DNA of 64,000 nt from Bradyrhizobium sp. BR 10289 (GTDB lineage: Bacteria; Pseudomonadota; Alphaproteobacteria; Rhizobiales; Xanthobacteraceae), in NCBI RefSeq assembly GCF_019455385.1, contig NZ_JACOFR010000006.1, positions 62,001 through 126,000 of the forward strand. The letters run 5' to 3'. Position 1 is the stretch's first letter; every line of letters starts with the position of its first letter. The position numbers and the translations under genes are program-made. The notes under the pieces were generated by a model. The model had not been told where the DNA came from. It saw only the letters and a list, made by a program, of their open reading frames with translations, and made no database searches. This document shows positions 48,413 through 57,228 of this stretch, piece by piece.

Positions 48413-48922
48413 CTACGACTTCTTCGAGGGCATCGCCACGCTGCGGCCGATGCCCTCGGGCCGTGCAACGGCGCGGTGGGCATTGGTGACCGCGACGACG
48501 CGCTCCCGAACATCGGGCGGAAACGGCCCTACCCGCCGGGCCGTCATGTCCATGTGCAGCGACATGTTCTCCGAGGTGGCCGACAGCCAGCCTTCGGTCG
48601 CATGCCGCATCTCTTCGAACGTATGCAGCCGCTTGTCGTCGGCCTCCAGCAGCCACACCAGGATCTGGACGGGATCGCCGAGGTGGATCTCGCGCAGATA
48701 GCGCACATGGCATTCGGCGGTGAAGGTCGAGCCGTGGCGTTCCTTCTTGTAGGTGGGCCCCATGCCGAGCTCGAGCCAGAGCTCGTCGATCGCCCGATCG
48801 AACATCACGTTGTAATAGGCCATGTTGAGATGGCCGTTATAGTCGATCCATTGCGGCTCGATCTGCATGATCGAGCTGCGGAATGGTTCGGCGTTCGGGG
48901 CTGTGGCGGCACTCTCCGGCAT
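48413..48922 (-). CDS. Thioesterase family (hotdog) protein
   Basis: The 169-residue product has the 4HBT hotdog pattern: WIDYNGHLNMAYYNVMFDRAIDELW at the N-terminal half with the catalytic Asp in WIDYNGH, and YLREIHLGDPVQILVWLLEAD. Such enzymes hydrolyse acyl-CoA thioesters. The substrate is unknown. It is divergent from the flavin oxidoreductase gene. Confidence 0.85.
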   Translation of the reverse strand: MPESAATAPNAEPFRSSIMQIEPQWIDYNGHLNMAYYNVMFDRAIDELWLELGMGPTYKKERHGSTFTAECHVRYLREIHLGDPVQILVWLLEADDKRLHTFEEMRHATEGWLSATSENMSLHMDMTARRVGPFPPDVRERVVAVTNAHRAVARPEGIGRSVAMPSKKS

Positions 48923-48968
48923 GTTTCATTCCCTGCTATGCGTCCGGTCGCTTGACTTGACCGGTTAG

Positions 48969-50435
48969 ATGTCCTTTGCCACGGTCTCTTCTCGTCGGGA
49001 GGAATTTTCCGTGGGTACGACCATCACCAATAATCCGCCGCGGCCGGCGCCGAAAGCCCTGGCAAGCGCGCTGGAGCAGCTTGCCGCACGCTTCGGCAAC
49101 CGCCTGATCACCTCGCAGGCCGTCCGCGAGCAGCACGGCCATACCACCACGTGGATCGTCAACCAGCCGCCCGACGGCGTGGTGATGGCGCAGGAGACCG
49201 CCGACATCCAGGATGTGGTGCGGATCTGCGCCAGGAACGGCGTGCCCGTCATTCCCTTCGGCACCGGCACCTCGCTCGAGGGCCAGGTCAACGCGCCCGC
49301 CGGCGGCATCTCGATCGATCTGCGCGACATGAACAAGGTGCTGGCGGTGCACGCCGAGGACCTCGACTGCGTGATCCAGCCCGGCGTCACTCGCAAGGCG
49401 CTCAACGAGCATCTGCGCGACCAGGGCCTGTTCTTCCCGATCGATCCCGGCGCGGACGCCTCGCTCGGCGGCATGGCTTCGACCCGCGCCTCCGGCACCA
49501 ACGCGGTGCGCTACGGCACCATGCGCGACAGCGTGCTGGCGCTGAAGGTGGTGCGCGGCGACGGCGAGATCATCACCACGGGCACGCGCGCGAAGAAATC
49601 GTCGGCGGGCTACGACCTCACCCATCTGTTCGTCGGCGCCGAAGGCACGCTCGGCATCATCTCCGAATTGACCATCCGCCTGCGCGGCATCCCCGAGACC
49701 ATCGCTGCGGCCGCGGTGTCGTTCGAGACCGTGCACGGGGCGTGTCAGGCCGTGATCCTGGCGATCCAGACCGGCATTCCCGTAGCGCGCATCGAGCTGC
49801 TGAACACGGCGCAGGTGAAGGCGTGCAACGCCTATTCGAAGCTGACGCTGCCGGAGACGCCGCTGCTGCTGATGGAATTCCACGGCAGCGAGATCGAAGT
49901 CGACGCGCAATCCAAGGCCTTCGGTGAGATTGCCAGGGAGTGTGGCGGCGGCGATTTCTCCTGGACCACCAAGCCGGAGGACCGCACAAAACTGTGGCAG
50001 GCGCGGCACGACGCCTATTGGTCCGTCAAGGCGCTACGCCCCGGCGACAGTATCGGCGTGGTCGCCACCGACGTCTGCGTGCCGATCTCGCGGCTGGCCG
50101 ATTGCGTCAGCGAGACCGAGGAAGACCTCAAGCGGCTCAATTTGTTATCGCCGATCGTCGGTCATGTCGGCGACGGCAATTTCCACTGCTCGCTGGTGTG
50201 TGACACCAACGATGCCGACGAGATGGCGCGCGGCGAGGAGTTCATGCATCGCCTTGTCGAGCGCGCGCAGGCGATGGACGGAACCTGCACCGGCGAGCAC
50301 GGTATCGGCCAGGGCAAGCAGAAATATCTCAAGGCCGAGCTCGGCCCCGAGGCGCTGGACGCGATGCGTGCGCTGAAAAAGGCACTCGATCCGCAAAACA
50401 TCTTCAACCCCGGCAAGATCGTGCCGGAGGCATAG
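48969..50435 (+). CDS. FAD-linked oxidase, D-lactate dehydrogenase-like
   Basis: The 488-residue flavoprotein oxidises a 2-hydroxyacid, most likely D-lactate. The FAD-binding domain has PFGTGTSLEGQVN and ADASLGGMASTRASGTNAVRYGTMRDSVL; the C-terminal domain has HVGDGNFHCSL with a metal site and GTCTGEHGIGQGK. It fits the mitochondrial-type LDHD rather than GlcD alone, as no GlcE/GlcF genes are near. The start at 48969 or a GTG at 49011 is possible. Confidence 0.88.
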   Translation: MSFATVSSRREEFSVGTTITNNPPRPAPKALASALEQLAARFGNRLITSQAVREQHGHTTTWIVNQPPDGVVMAQETADIQDVVRICARNGVPVIPFGTGTSLEGQVNAPAGGISIDLRDMNKVLAVHAEDLDCVIQPGVTRKALNEHLRDQGLFFPIDPGADASLGGMASTRASGTNAVRYGTMRDSVLALKVVRGDGEIITTGTRAKKSSAGYDLTHLFVGAEGTLGIISELTIRLRGIPETIAAAAVSFETVHGACQAVILAIQTGIPVARIELLNTAQVKACNAYSKLTLPETPLLLMEFHGSEIEVDAQSKAFGEIARECGGGDFSWTTKPEDRTKLWQARHDAYWSVKALRPGDSIGVVATDVCVPISRLADCVSETEEDLKRLNLLSPIVGHVGDGNFHCSLVCDTNDADEMARGEEFMHRLVERAQAMDGTCTGEHGIGQGKQKYLKAELGPEALDAMRALKKALDPQNIFNPGKIVPEA

Positions 50436-50484
50436 CGCGCGGCGTTAGCGGCGTTTATGCTCGCTCCATCCAACGGAGCGGGCA

Positions 50485-50841
50485 ATGCGCTGGTTCGCGC
50501 GCAAGACGCGACAAGACATCTGGGATGAGCCGATCGAAGGTCCGCTCGGCGACATCGAGGCCGCCGCGCGCATCCGCACCATTTGCGAGGCTGCGGCGCC
50601 GAGCGCCGCCGCCTGCAACGACAAGCACGAAAACCAGCGCTACGAGCGCGCGGCCAAGACCGCGATGGAGATCGCGATGAGGATCTCCGACGCGCTGATG
50701 CGCGACGACGCGGTCCATCACATCGTCGATCTCTGCATGACGGCAAACGACCTCAAGACCGCGCAGATCCTGTTCCGCGCGATCCACGCCGGCTGGATCC
50801 GCGAGAGGGTGCAGCGGGATCATCCGACACTGGCGCAGTGA
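50485..50841 (+). CDS. Hypothetical helical protein (118 residues)
   Basis: I do not recognise a function. The product is 118 residues: a short basic start (MRWFARKTRQDIWDEP), then several amphipathic helices (AAARIRTICEAAAPSAAA, RYERAAKTAMEIAMRISDAL, DLKTAQILFRAIHAGW). No signal peptide or membrane segment. It converges on the SulP gene with a 6-base gap. Confidence 0.7.
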   Translation: MRWFARKTRQDIWDEPIEGPLGDIEAAARIRTICEAAAPSAAACNDKHENQRYERAAKTAMEIAMRISDALMRDDAVHHIVDLCMTANDLKTAQILFRAIHAGWIRERVQRDHPTLAQ

Positions 50842-50847
50842 CCGCGG

Positions 50848-52515
50848 TTACTTCGCCAGTTTCCGCACGGCCTCGTCCACGCTGTGGAAGACGTGCTCCT
50901 TCGGCAGCACATCGAACAATCTGAACCGCTCGAACGCGTCCTGCGCGCGCACCGATTCCAGCCGTGCCAGCGCCACCGTGACGCCCTGTTCGCCGCATGC
51001 CTTGAATATTTCGAGCAGGATCTGCGCCGCGGTGAAGTCGATCTCGACCATGCCGCTCGCTTCCAGCACCAGCAATTGCGGTGCCGCCGTGCCGAGCACC
51101 TTGGTCACGTCGCTGCGGAAGTCCGACGCGTTGAGGAAGGACAGCGGCGCCTGGAGCCCGATCACGGCGACGCCATTGATGCGCTCGCCGGTGATGTGCG
51201 GGTGCGCCGGCCACCAGATCGTGGTGCCCGGCACGCGCTCGAACTCGACGAGCCTCGCGCGCGTCGTGCTCCAGATGCCGTGCAGCAGCGACAGCACGAT
51301 GCCGAGGAATGCGCCCTGCTGGATCGGCACTACGATGATCAGCGCCGCGGTCGCAATGATCAGCAAGAACTCGCTGAAGGATTGTTTGTAGATGGTGACG
51401 ATCTGCTTGACGCGGACGATGCGCAGCGCCACGAACAGCAGGATGCCACCGAGCGCGGCGTCGGGCACGTGCCGCAGCAGTCCGGTGCCGAACGCGAGCA
51501 ACGCCAGCACGATCGCTGCAGCGGCAAGACCCGCGAGCTGCGATTGTCCGCCGGTCTCCGCGACGATGCCCGTGCGCGGCGGGCTGGCATTGACCGGAAA
51601 CGCGCCGAACAGGCCGGACAGCACGCTGCCGGCGCCGGCGCCTAGGAAGTCGCGGTCGACATCGGCGGGCTTGGCGGGATCGGACGGGAACGAGCGCGTC
51701 GTCGCGGCGGTCTGCACCATCACCACGACGGTGATGACGAAGGCGAGCGGGACGAGGCGTACCCACAGCTCGGGCGCAAGCGCGGGCAAGGTCGGCCGCG
51801 GCAGCGTGCCGGGCACGCTGCCAACGACGTTAACACCCTTGCTCTCGAGGCCGAGCGCGATGGTGGCCAGCGTCGCGCCGACGAGCCCGATCAGCGCGCC
51901 AGGAATCTTTGCGCTGATCTGTTCGGAGATGAAGACCACCGCCAGCACGCCAAAGCCGATGCACAGCGCGAAGGGATTGCTGCGTCCGATCTCGCTCGCC
52001 AGTACGCCGATGCGATCGAGCGTCGGCCCGCTTGGCGATTCCAGTCCCAGCACGCCCGGCAATTGGGAGACGACGATGTGGACCGAGATGCCGGCGAGGA
52101 AGCCGACCATGACAGGCACCGACAACAGGTTGGCGATGCCGCCGAGACGAAAGGCGCCGCCCGCGAGCATCATTGCCCCGACCATCAGCGCCAGCGCAAT
52201 CGCGAGCCCCTGATATTCCGGAGTGCCCGCGGTGGCCAGCGCGGCGAGCCCGCCGGCGAAGATCGGCGTGATCGTGGAATCGGCGCCGCAGGACAAAAAG
52301 CGGTTGCCCCCGAGCAGCGCAAAGCCGAGCGATCCCGCCATGAAGGCGAAGAAGCCGATCTGCGGCGCAAAGCCGCCGAGCCGCGCCGTCGCCATCTGCT
52401 CCGGGATCGCAATCGCCGCCAGCGTCAGCCCCGCCATGAGATCGCCGGGCAGGGAATAGGAGGCGAGCGAGCGGAAGAGAGGCCATGCGTGTTTGGCGGA
52501 CGCGTCGTGCGACAT
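50848..52515 (-). CDS. SulP-family anion permease with STAS domain
   Basis: The 555-residue membrane protein has about 12-14 hydrophobic segments with the SulP mark SYSLPGDLMAGLTLAAIAIPEQMATARLGG at the N-terminus, and a C-terminal STAS domain (LVLEASGMVEIDFTAAQILLEIFKAC). SulP proteins carry sulfate, bicarbonate or other anions; the substrate is not set by sequence. It is convergent with the gene at 50485. Confidence 0.92.
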   Translation of the reverse strand: MSHDASAKHAWPLFRSLASYSLPGDLMAGLTLAAIAIPEQMATARLGGFAPQIGFFAFMAGSLGFALLGGNRFLSCGADSTITPIFAGGLAALATAGTPEYQGLAIALALMVGAMMLAGGAFRLGGIANLLSVPVMVGFLAGISVHIVVSQLPGVLGLESPSGPTLDRIGVLASEIGRSNPFALCIGFGVLAVVFISEQISAKIPGALIGLVGATLATIALGLESKGVNVVGSVPGTLPRPTLPALAPELWVRLVPLAFVITVVVMVQTAATTRSFPSDPAKPADVDRDFLGAGAGSVLSGLFGAFPVNASPPRTGIVAETGGQSQLAGLAAAAIVLALLAFGTGLLRHVPDAALGGILLFVALRIVRVKQIVTIYKQSFSEFLLIIATAALIIVVPIQQGAFLGIVLSLLHGIWSTTRARLVEFERVPGTTIWWPAHPHITGERINGVAVIGLQAPLSFLNASDFRSDVTKVLGTAAPQLLVLEASGMVEIDFTAAQILLEIFKACGEQGVTVALARLESVRAQDAFERFRLFDVLPKEHVFHSVDEAVRKLAK

Positions 52516-52600
52516 CGATGTGGAATCCCCGGAAAAGGCTGACGGTGGCCGGTCAGACTACAGCATTTCCAGAAGACGATAGCGGATCAGTCTCCGCAGC

Positions 52601-52738
52601 TCTCGTGTCCCGGACGCGCTGCAACGCGTCAGCGTTGCTGCGCAGAGCCGGGGCCCCAGAAAGCGGCACCACGCGCTGCCGATGGGCCCCGGCTCTGCAG
52701 CGCATCACTTCGTGCTGCGAGCGTTCGGGGCACGAGAG
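52601..52738. repeat. Palindromic intergenic repeat, family A copy 3
   Basis: The 138-base element starts tctcgtgtcccggacgcgct and ends ttcggggcacgagag, which are inverted ends. Inner arms are gcgcagagccggggccccag and ggccccggctctgcagcgca. It resembles the copies at 11817-11931 and 41222-41367. Confidence 0.82.
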
Positions 52739-52755
52739 GCAAGCGAGGTGGGGCC

Positions 52756-54249
52756 TCAATACCTGCCGCGGTTGCCATAGTCGCCGCGCGATGGGCCGCC
52801 GTAGACGCCACCGCCATGACCCATACCCATACCCATGCCAATTCCGATCCCGATGCCGACACCGACGGGCGGCGGCGGAGGCGGAGCGCGCTCATAGACG
52901 ACGACTTCGTCAGGCGGCGGACGGCGCGGCTTCGGCGGCGTGTCGACGACCTTGCGCTTCGGCGGGGTGTCGTCGACGCGCTTCTTGATCACGGGGGCGA
53001 CGGCCGGGTTGACCGGAGAGGCCGGCGGCGTCGGCGTCGAGCACGGGCAGGTCGGCGCCAGCGCGACGGCGACCGGAGCAGGGGTCGCCGCAGCCGCAAC
53101 CGGCAAGGCGTAGTTGCGGTTCTGCACGCGGAGCAGCAGCCGGCGCGCGGTCGCGGCGAGATCGCTGTTGTCCCAATTGTTGAGATAGGCCTCGAACGAC
53201 GCGCGGGTGTTGATCGCGGTGGCGCGTTCCCAGGCCAGCATCTGGCGCCGGCGCTCCAGCACCGTGCGCAGACGCGGCGTGCGGGTGTCCTGCGTGTAGA
53301 GCTCGATATAGGCCTGATAGGCCTCCACAGTGTCGTCGGTGATCACGAGCTCATAGGCAATTTTGGCGTCCTTGCCCTGCAACTCCTTGCGCCAGTCCGC
53401 GACGCTGCGCGTGCCGCCGGCCAGCGCCATCGACGACGCCCCCGGAAGCGCCGGCGTGCTGCTACTGCTGTCGCCACCGAAGAACTTGAAGTCGGTCGTC
53501 AGCGAGGAGCTTTCCCAGGGGATCTGCCGGCCGTCGGTGGATTGCGCCACCGCGACGCGGATGCGCTTGAACACTTCCTCGATCGGCAGATTGGGCTGCT
53601 TGGCGACGGTCAGTGCGGCCGTGGTGTAGGGGCTGTCGATGCCCGTGCCGTCCTCGGCTTCGGCGCCGGGTGAGGTTGAATAGGAGATGAACGAGCCGGG
53701 TGCGCCGGCCTTGGTGTCGACGATGGCCAATCCGTGGCCGGCGCCGCTGAGCGCGGGGAACGGATTGTTGCGGCAGGCATCCAGCATGAAGATGCGCGCC
53801 TTGGTCGGCAGCGCGCCGAGCGTGTTGAGCAGATCGTTCAGCCGCACGCCCTGCAGCGGAATGTCGGCCTCGCGCTTGGGATCGAGATCGACAGGCACGA
53901 GATAGTTCTCGCCGTCGATCTGAAGGCCGTGGCCGGCATAGAACACCAGCGCCACCGTGTCGGCGCCGCTGGCGCTGACCTTGCCGGCGAAATCCGAGAT
54001 CGCCGAACGCATCTCGTTCTGCGCGAGGTTGGATGCCGTGGTGACGGTGAAGCCGGCATTGCCGAGCAGCTCCGTCATGCCCTTGGCGTCGTTGGCGGCG
54101 TTGGGCAGCTCCGGCACGGTGCGATAGGCGGATTGCCCGATCACCAGCGCGAGCCGCGCTTCGGCTGAAGCCTCCGTCGGGCTGATCAACTGGGTGAGGG
54201 CCAGAAGGCCCGAGGCAAGGAATAAATGACGAAGGGCTGGACGGCGCAT
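52756..54249 (-). CDS. Exported caspase-like (C14) protein with Gly/Met tail
   Basis: The 497-residue product has a signal peptide (LFLASGLLALTQLISPTEASAE) and a caspase-like domain with LALVIGQSAYR, the catalytic His in VFYAGHGLQ (His107), and the catalytic Cys in MLDACRNNPF (Cys159). A middle helical part (SVADWRKELQGKDAKIAYELV) and a Pro/Lys-rich region follow, ending in a low-complexity tail (GVGIGIGIGMGMGMGHGGG). Bacterial metacaspase-like proteins cleave after Arg/Lys or act as scaffolds; the role here is unknown. Confidence 0.87.
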   Translation of the reverse strand: MRRPALRHLFLASGLLALTQLISPTEASAEARLALVIGQSAYRTVPELPNAANDAKGMTELLGNAGFTVTTASNLAQNEMRSAISDFAGKVSASGADTVALVFYAGHGLQIDGENYLVPVDLDPKREADIPLQGVRLNDLLNTLGALPTKARIFMLDACRNNPFPALSGAGHGLAIVDTKAGAPGSFISYSTSPGAEAEDGTGIDSPYTTAALTVAKQPNLPIEEVFKRIRVAVAQSTDGRQIPWESSSLTTDFKFFGGDSSSSTPALPGASSMALAGGTRSVADWRKELQGKDAKIAYELVITDDTVEAYQAYIELYTQDTRTPRLRTVLERRRQMLAWERATAINTRASFEAYLNNWDNSDLAATARRLLLRVQNRNYALPVAAAATPAPVAVALAPTCPCSTPTPPASPVNPAVAPVIKKRVDDTPPKRKVVDTPPKPRRPPPDEVVVYERAPPPPPPVGVGIGIGIGMGMGMGHGGGVYGGPSRGDYGNRGRY

Positions 54250-54395
54250 GATGTCACCTCCATCGGCAATAGGCGCGATGCTGTCACGTTTTGTAGGTCG
54301 CCGCCACGTATCTGTCTGTGCGCTAGCTCACGCTGCGAGCTGCGGCAAAATGGGGCAGCGGAACTGCCGGAGCTGGCGCGTCAGACCGCGGGCCG

Positions 54396-55316
54396 TCAGA
54401 ACAGTCCGCGATCCCAGGGCGGATCGGGCGCGAAGCGCGCGGCGAGAAAGTCGATGAAGGCGCGCACCTTTGCCGGCGGCCGGCGATCGGGCAGGTAGAC
54501 GGCATGCACCGCCGATGTCCGGACCTCGGGCTGGTCGAGCGGCAGCGCGACCAGCGTGCCTGCGCGCAAATCGTCGGCGATGATGAAGGTCGGCTGCCGC
54601 GACAGGCCGAGACCCGCCAGCGTCGCGGCGCGCAGCGCATCGCCATTGTTGGCGCGCAAGGTGCCGTTGATCCGGATGCGGATCTCGCCATCGGCGCCGA
54701 ACGGCCATTCCGCCGCGCTGCCTTGCTGTGTCAGCGTATAGCCGAGACAATTATGTGCGGCGAGGTCGGCCACGCTGCGCGGCGTGCCGTGCTTCCTGAG
54801 ATATGAGGGCGCGGCACAGACAACGAGGCGGTTCGGTGCGAGCTTTCGCGCCACCATGCTGGAGTCGCGCAGCTTGCCGATCCGGATTGCGAGGTCCCAG
54901 CCTTCCTCGGCGAGATCGACGAGACGGTCGTTGAGGCCGAGCTCGACGGTGACCTCGGGATGCTGGTCCAGAAACTCCGCCATGAGCGGCGCGATCTGCC
55001 GTGTGCCGAACACGACGGGGACATTGACCCGCAGCAACCCGCGCGGCTCGACCCGCTCGCGCGCGACGGCGGCATCGGCCGTTTCCATGTCGGCGAGGAT
55101 CCGCTCGGAGGATTCCAGATAGAGCCGGCCGGCGTCGGTAATCGACAGCCGCCGCGTGGTCCGGTGGAACAGCTTTGTGCCGAGCCGCGCCTCCAGCGCA
55201 GCGACATGCTTGGTGACCATGGTCTGCGACAGGCCCATCGCCCGGGCTGCGCCGGACAGGCTGGCGCTCGCCGCCACCTTGGCGAAGACTTCCAGGCTGG
55301 TCAGCCGGTCGAGCAT
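54396..55316 (-). CDS. LysR-family transcription regulator
   Basis: The 306-residue product from the ATG at 55316 has the winged helix-turn-helix (RLTSLEVFAKVAASASLSGAARAMG, TKLFHRTTRRLSITDAG) and a sensing domain with DLAIRIGKLRDSSMVARKL. It is divergent from a DoxX-like gene, with a dyad between them. The effector is unknown. Confidence 0.93.
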   Translation of the reverse strand: MLDRLTSLEVFAKVAASASLSGAARAMGLSQTMVTKHVAALEARLGTKLFHRTTRRLSITDAGRLYLESSERILADMETADAAVARERVEPRGLLRVNVPVVFGTRQIAPLMAEFLDQHPEVTVELGLNDRLVDLAEEGWDLAIRIGKLRDSSMVARKLAPNRLVVCAAPSYLRKHGTPRSVADLAAHNCLGYTLTQQGSAAEWPFGADGEIRIRINGTLRANNGDALRAATLAGLGLSRQPTFIIADDLRAGTLVALPLDQPEVRTSAVHAVYLPDRRPPAKVRAFIDFLAARFAPDPPWDRGLF

Positions 55317-55342
55317 CCATTTCACTCTATGGGTGTGAAGTA

Positions 55343-55355
55343 TATTTTCAGAATA
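55343..55355. promoter_or_regulatory. LysR box between LysR and DoxX genes
   Basis: tattttcagaata is a T-N11-A dyad in the 93-base gap between the LysR and DoxX genes. T-N11-A is the LysR-type consensus, so the regulator probably controls its neighbour and itself. Confidence 0.6.
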
Positions 55356-55409
55356 GCAGATTATCGTCGGAATGAGAATAGATCATGTTGCACTGCAAAG
55401 GAGACTGCC

Positions 55410-55853
55410 ATGATCGATTCCCGTACCGCTCCCTACGCCGCGCTGGTGCTGCGCGTCACACTGGGCGCGCTGTTCCTGGCCCATGCCAGCCTGAAGCTGT
55501 TCGTGTTCACGCCCGCCGGCACCGCAAAGTTCTTCGGCAGCCTCGGCTTCCCGCCCGAGTTCGCCTATCTCATCATGACGGTCGAAGTGCTGAGCGGGTT
55601 CGCTCTGATCCTCGGCGTCTGGACCCGCTATGCGGCACTGGCCGGCATTCCCATCCTGCTCGGCGCGATCTTCTCGGTGCATGGCGCCGCCGGCTTCTTC
55701 TTCACCAATCCGAAGGGCGGCTGGGAATTCCCCGCCTTCTGGGCGATCGCGCTCGCGGCACAGGCCCTGCTCGGCGACGGCGCCTATGCGCTGCGGCCCT
55801 CCCGCGATGTCGCATCCGCAAGCGGCCAGCTCAGCGGCGCACATTCGCGCTGA
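55410..55853 (+). CDS. DoxX-family membrane protein
   Basis: The 147-residue product has four hydrophobic segments (LVLRVTLGALFLAHASLKLFVF, AYLIMTVEVLSGFALILGVWTRYAALAGIPILLGAIFSV, and a C-terminal one). DoxX proteins sit in the inner membrane and are linked to oxidative stress defence in some species. AAGGAG lies 8 bases upstream. It is divergent from a LysR gene. Confidence 0.9.
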   Translation: MIDSRTAPYAALVLRVTLGALFLAHASLKLFVFTPAGTAKFFGSLGFPPEFAYLIMTVEVLSGFALILGVWTRYAALAGIPILLGAIFSVHGAAGFFFTNPKGGWEFPAFWAIALAAQALLGDGAYALRPSRDVASASGQLSGAHSR

Positions 55854-56195
55854 CGTTACGATGTTGTTCGAACATGAGAGCTGCGGGACCCGATCCCGCA
55901 GCTCTTTTGCTGCGGGCCGATCGATCTGCGTTCGGCATTGATCCATACCTGAATTGGATTGATCCGCCTCAATCTTGCATGGCAGGCTTGGTCGCTGCCG
56001 CGCGGAATGATCGAAAACACCTAAAAAAGCAGGCGTTCCCCCACGGTCTGCGCTGACGCGCGGGCCGTTCGCGCGATTGCGGCTTCCCTGGTCGCGTCCC
56101 TTGCCTGTGCCGTTGCTTTGGCCATACAGTCGAAGGCAACAGGCGGCACGCAACGCTCGCAGCCGTAAACAAAAATATCGGGGAGAGACCGCACC
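55854..56195 (+). promoter_or_regulatory. Gap before the TRAP transporter operon
   Basis: The gap holds a terminator for the DoxX gene (55877-55908) and then about 290 bases before the TRAP operon, with no gene I can support. A promoter zone is likely around 56005-56030 (gaaaacacctaaaaaag). GGGGAGAGA precedes the DctP start at 56196. Confidence 0.4.
55877..55908 (+). terminator. Terminator after the DoxX gene
   Basis: A perfect 12-bp stem, agagctgcggga and tcccgcagctct, closes a 5-base loop (cccga) and is followed by tttt. This is the clearest terminator of the right half. Confidence 0.92.
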
Positions 56196-57227
56196 ATGAC
56201 CATCGTGCCCGTCAACCGACGCGCGTTCATCAAGTCATCGGCGGTGGTCACCACCGGCCTCGTGCTCTCTCCCGCCATCATTGGCCGCGCCCAAGCTGCG
56301 ACCTTGAAGCTGAAATGCTCCTCCTCGCTGCCGAATGATCCCAAATACGCCAACGGCCGCGTCTACTACGACAACCTCGTCAAGAATTTGAAGGGCAACG
56401 GGCTCGGCGAGCAGGTCGAGGTTGCGTTTTTCCCGGACAACCAGCTCGGCCAGGAGATCGACGTCATCAATTCGGTGAAGCTCGGCGTCATCGACCTCAT
56501 GGTATCGGGCTCGTCGATCTCGGCCAATCTGGTGCCGCTGGTCGGCACCTTCGACCTCGGCTTCCTGTTCTCGAGCTTCCCGCAGCAGACCAAGGCGTTC
56601 GAATCAGGTGCAGCCAAGCCGATCGAGGACGCGCTGCTCAAGGGCGGCAATATCCGCATCATCGCCTGGGCCTATAATTTCGGCTCGCGAAGCGTGCTGG
56701 CGAAAAAGCCGGTGAAGACGCCGGAAGATCTCGCCGGCCTCAAGATCCGCACGCTGCCCAACCCCGTCATCACCGAATGCCTGCGCCTGATGGGCGCGGC
56801 CGCAACGCCGCTGGCCTTCGGCGAGATCTACACGGCGCTGCAGGCCGGCGTGCTCGATGGCCTCGAGCACGATCCGCCGACCATCCTCGCCAGCAAGTTC
56901 TTCGAGACGGCAAAGTTCTACGCGCTGACGCAGCACAATTTCTCGCCGCTCGCGATCTATTTCAGCGACATGACCTACAATCGCATGGATCCCAAGCTGC
57001 GTGAGGGTTTCCTCGATGCCGCAAAGAAGGCTGCGGCGGACACCCGGGCCCACGGGCTTGCAGTCGAGAAGGAGGCGCTGGCGGCCTTGAGCGAGAAGGG
57101 TGTGACGGTCGCCGAATGCGACCGTGAAGCCTTCAAGAAGCGCGTGGCGCCGCAGCACGAGAACTTCATCAAGGCGCGGCCGGACTCCAAGGCCGTCATC
57201 GACATCATCCGCGCGACGCAGGCTTAA
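56196..57227 (+). CDS. TRAP transporter substrate-binding protein (DctP)
   Basis: DctP is the periplasmic receptor of a TRAP carrier for carboxylic acids. The 343-residue product has a Tat-like signal (NRRAFIKSSAVVTTGLVLSPAIIGRAQA) with a twin arginine and then the fold typical of the family, with the substrate-arginine region LKIRTLPNPV. It ends 1 base before the membrane component gene. Confidence 0.92.
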   Translation: MTIVPVNRRAFIKSSAVVTTGLVLSPAIIGRAQAATLKLKCSSSLPNDPKYANGRVYYDNLVKNLKGNGLGEQVEVAFFPDNQLGQEIDVINSVKLGVIDLMVSGSSISANLVPLVGTFDLGFLFSSFPQQTKAFESGAAKPIEDALLKGGNIRIIAWAYNFGSRSVLAKKPVKTPEDLAGLKIRTLPNPVITECLRLMGAAATPLAFGEIYTALQAGVLDGLEHDPPTILASKFFETAKFYALTQHNFSPLAIYFSDMTYNRMDPKLREGFLDAAKKAAADTRAHGLAVEKEALAALSEKGVTVAECDREAFKKRVAPQHENFIKARPDSKAVIDIIRATQA

Positions 57228-57228
57228 T

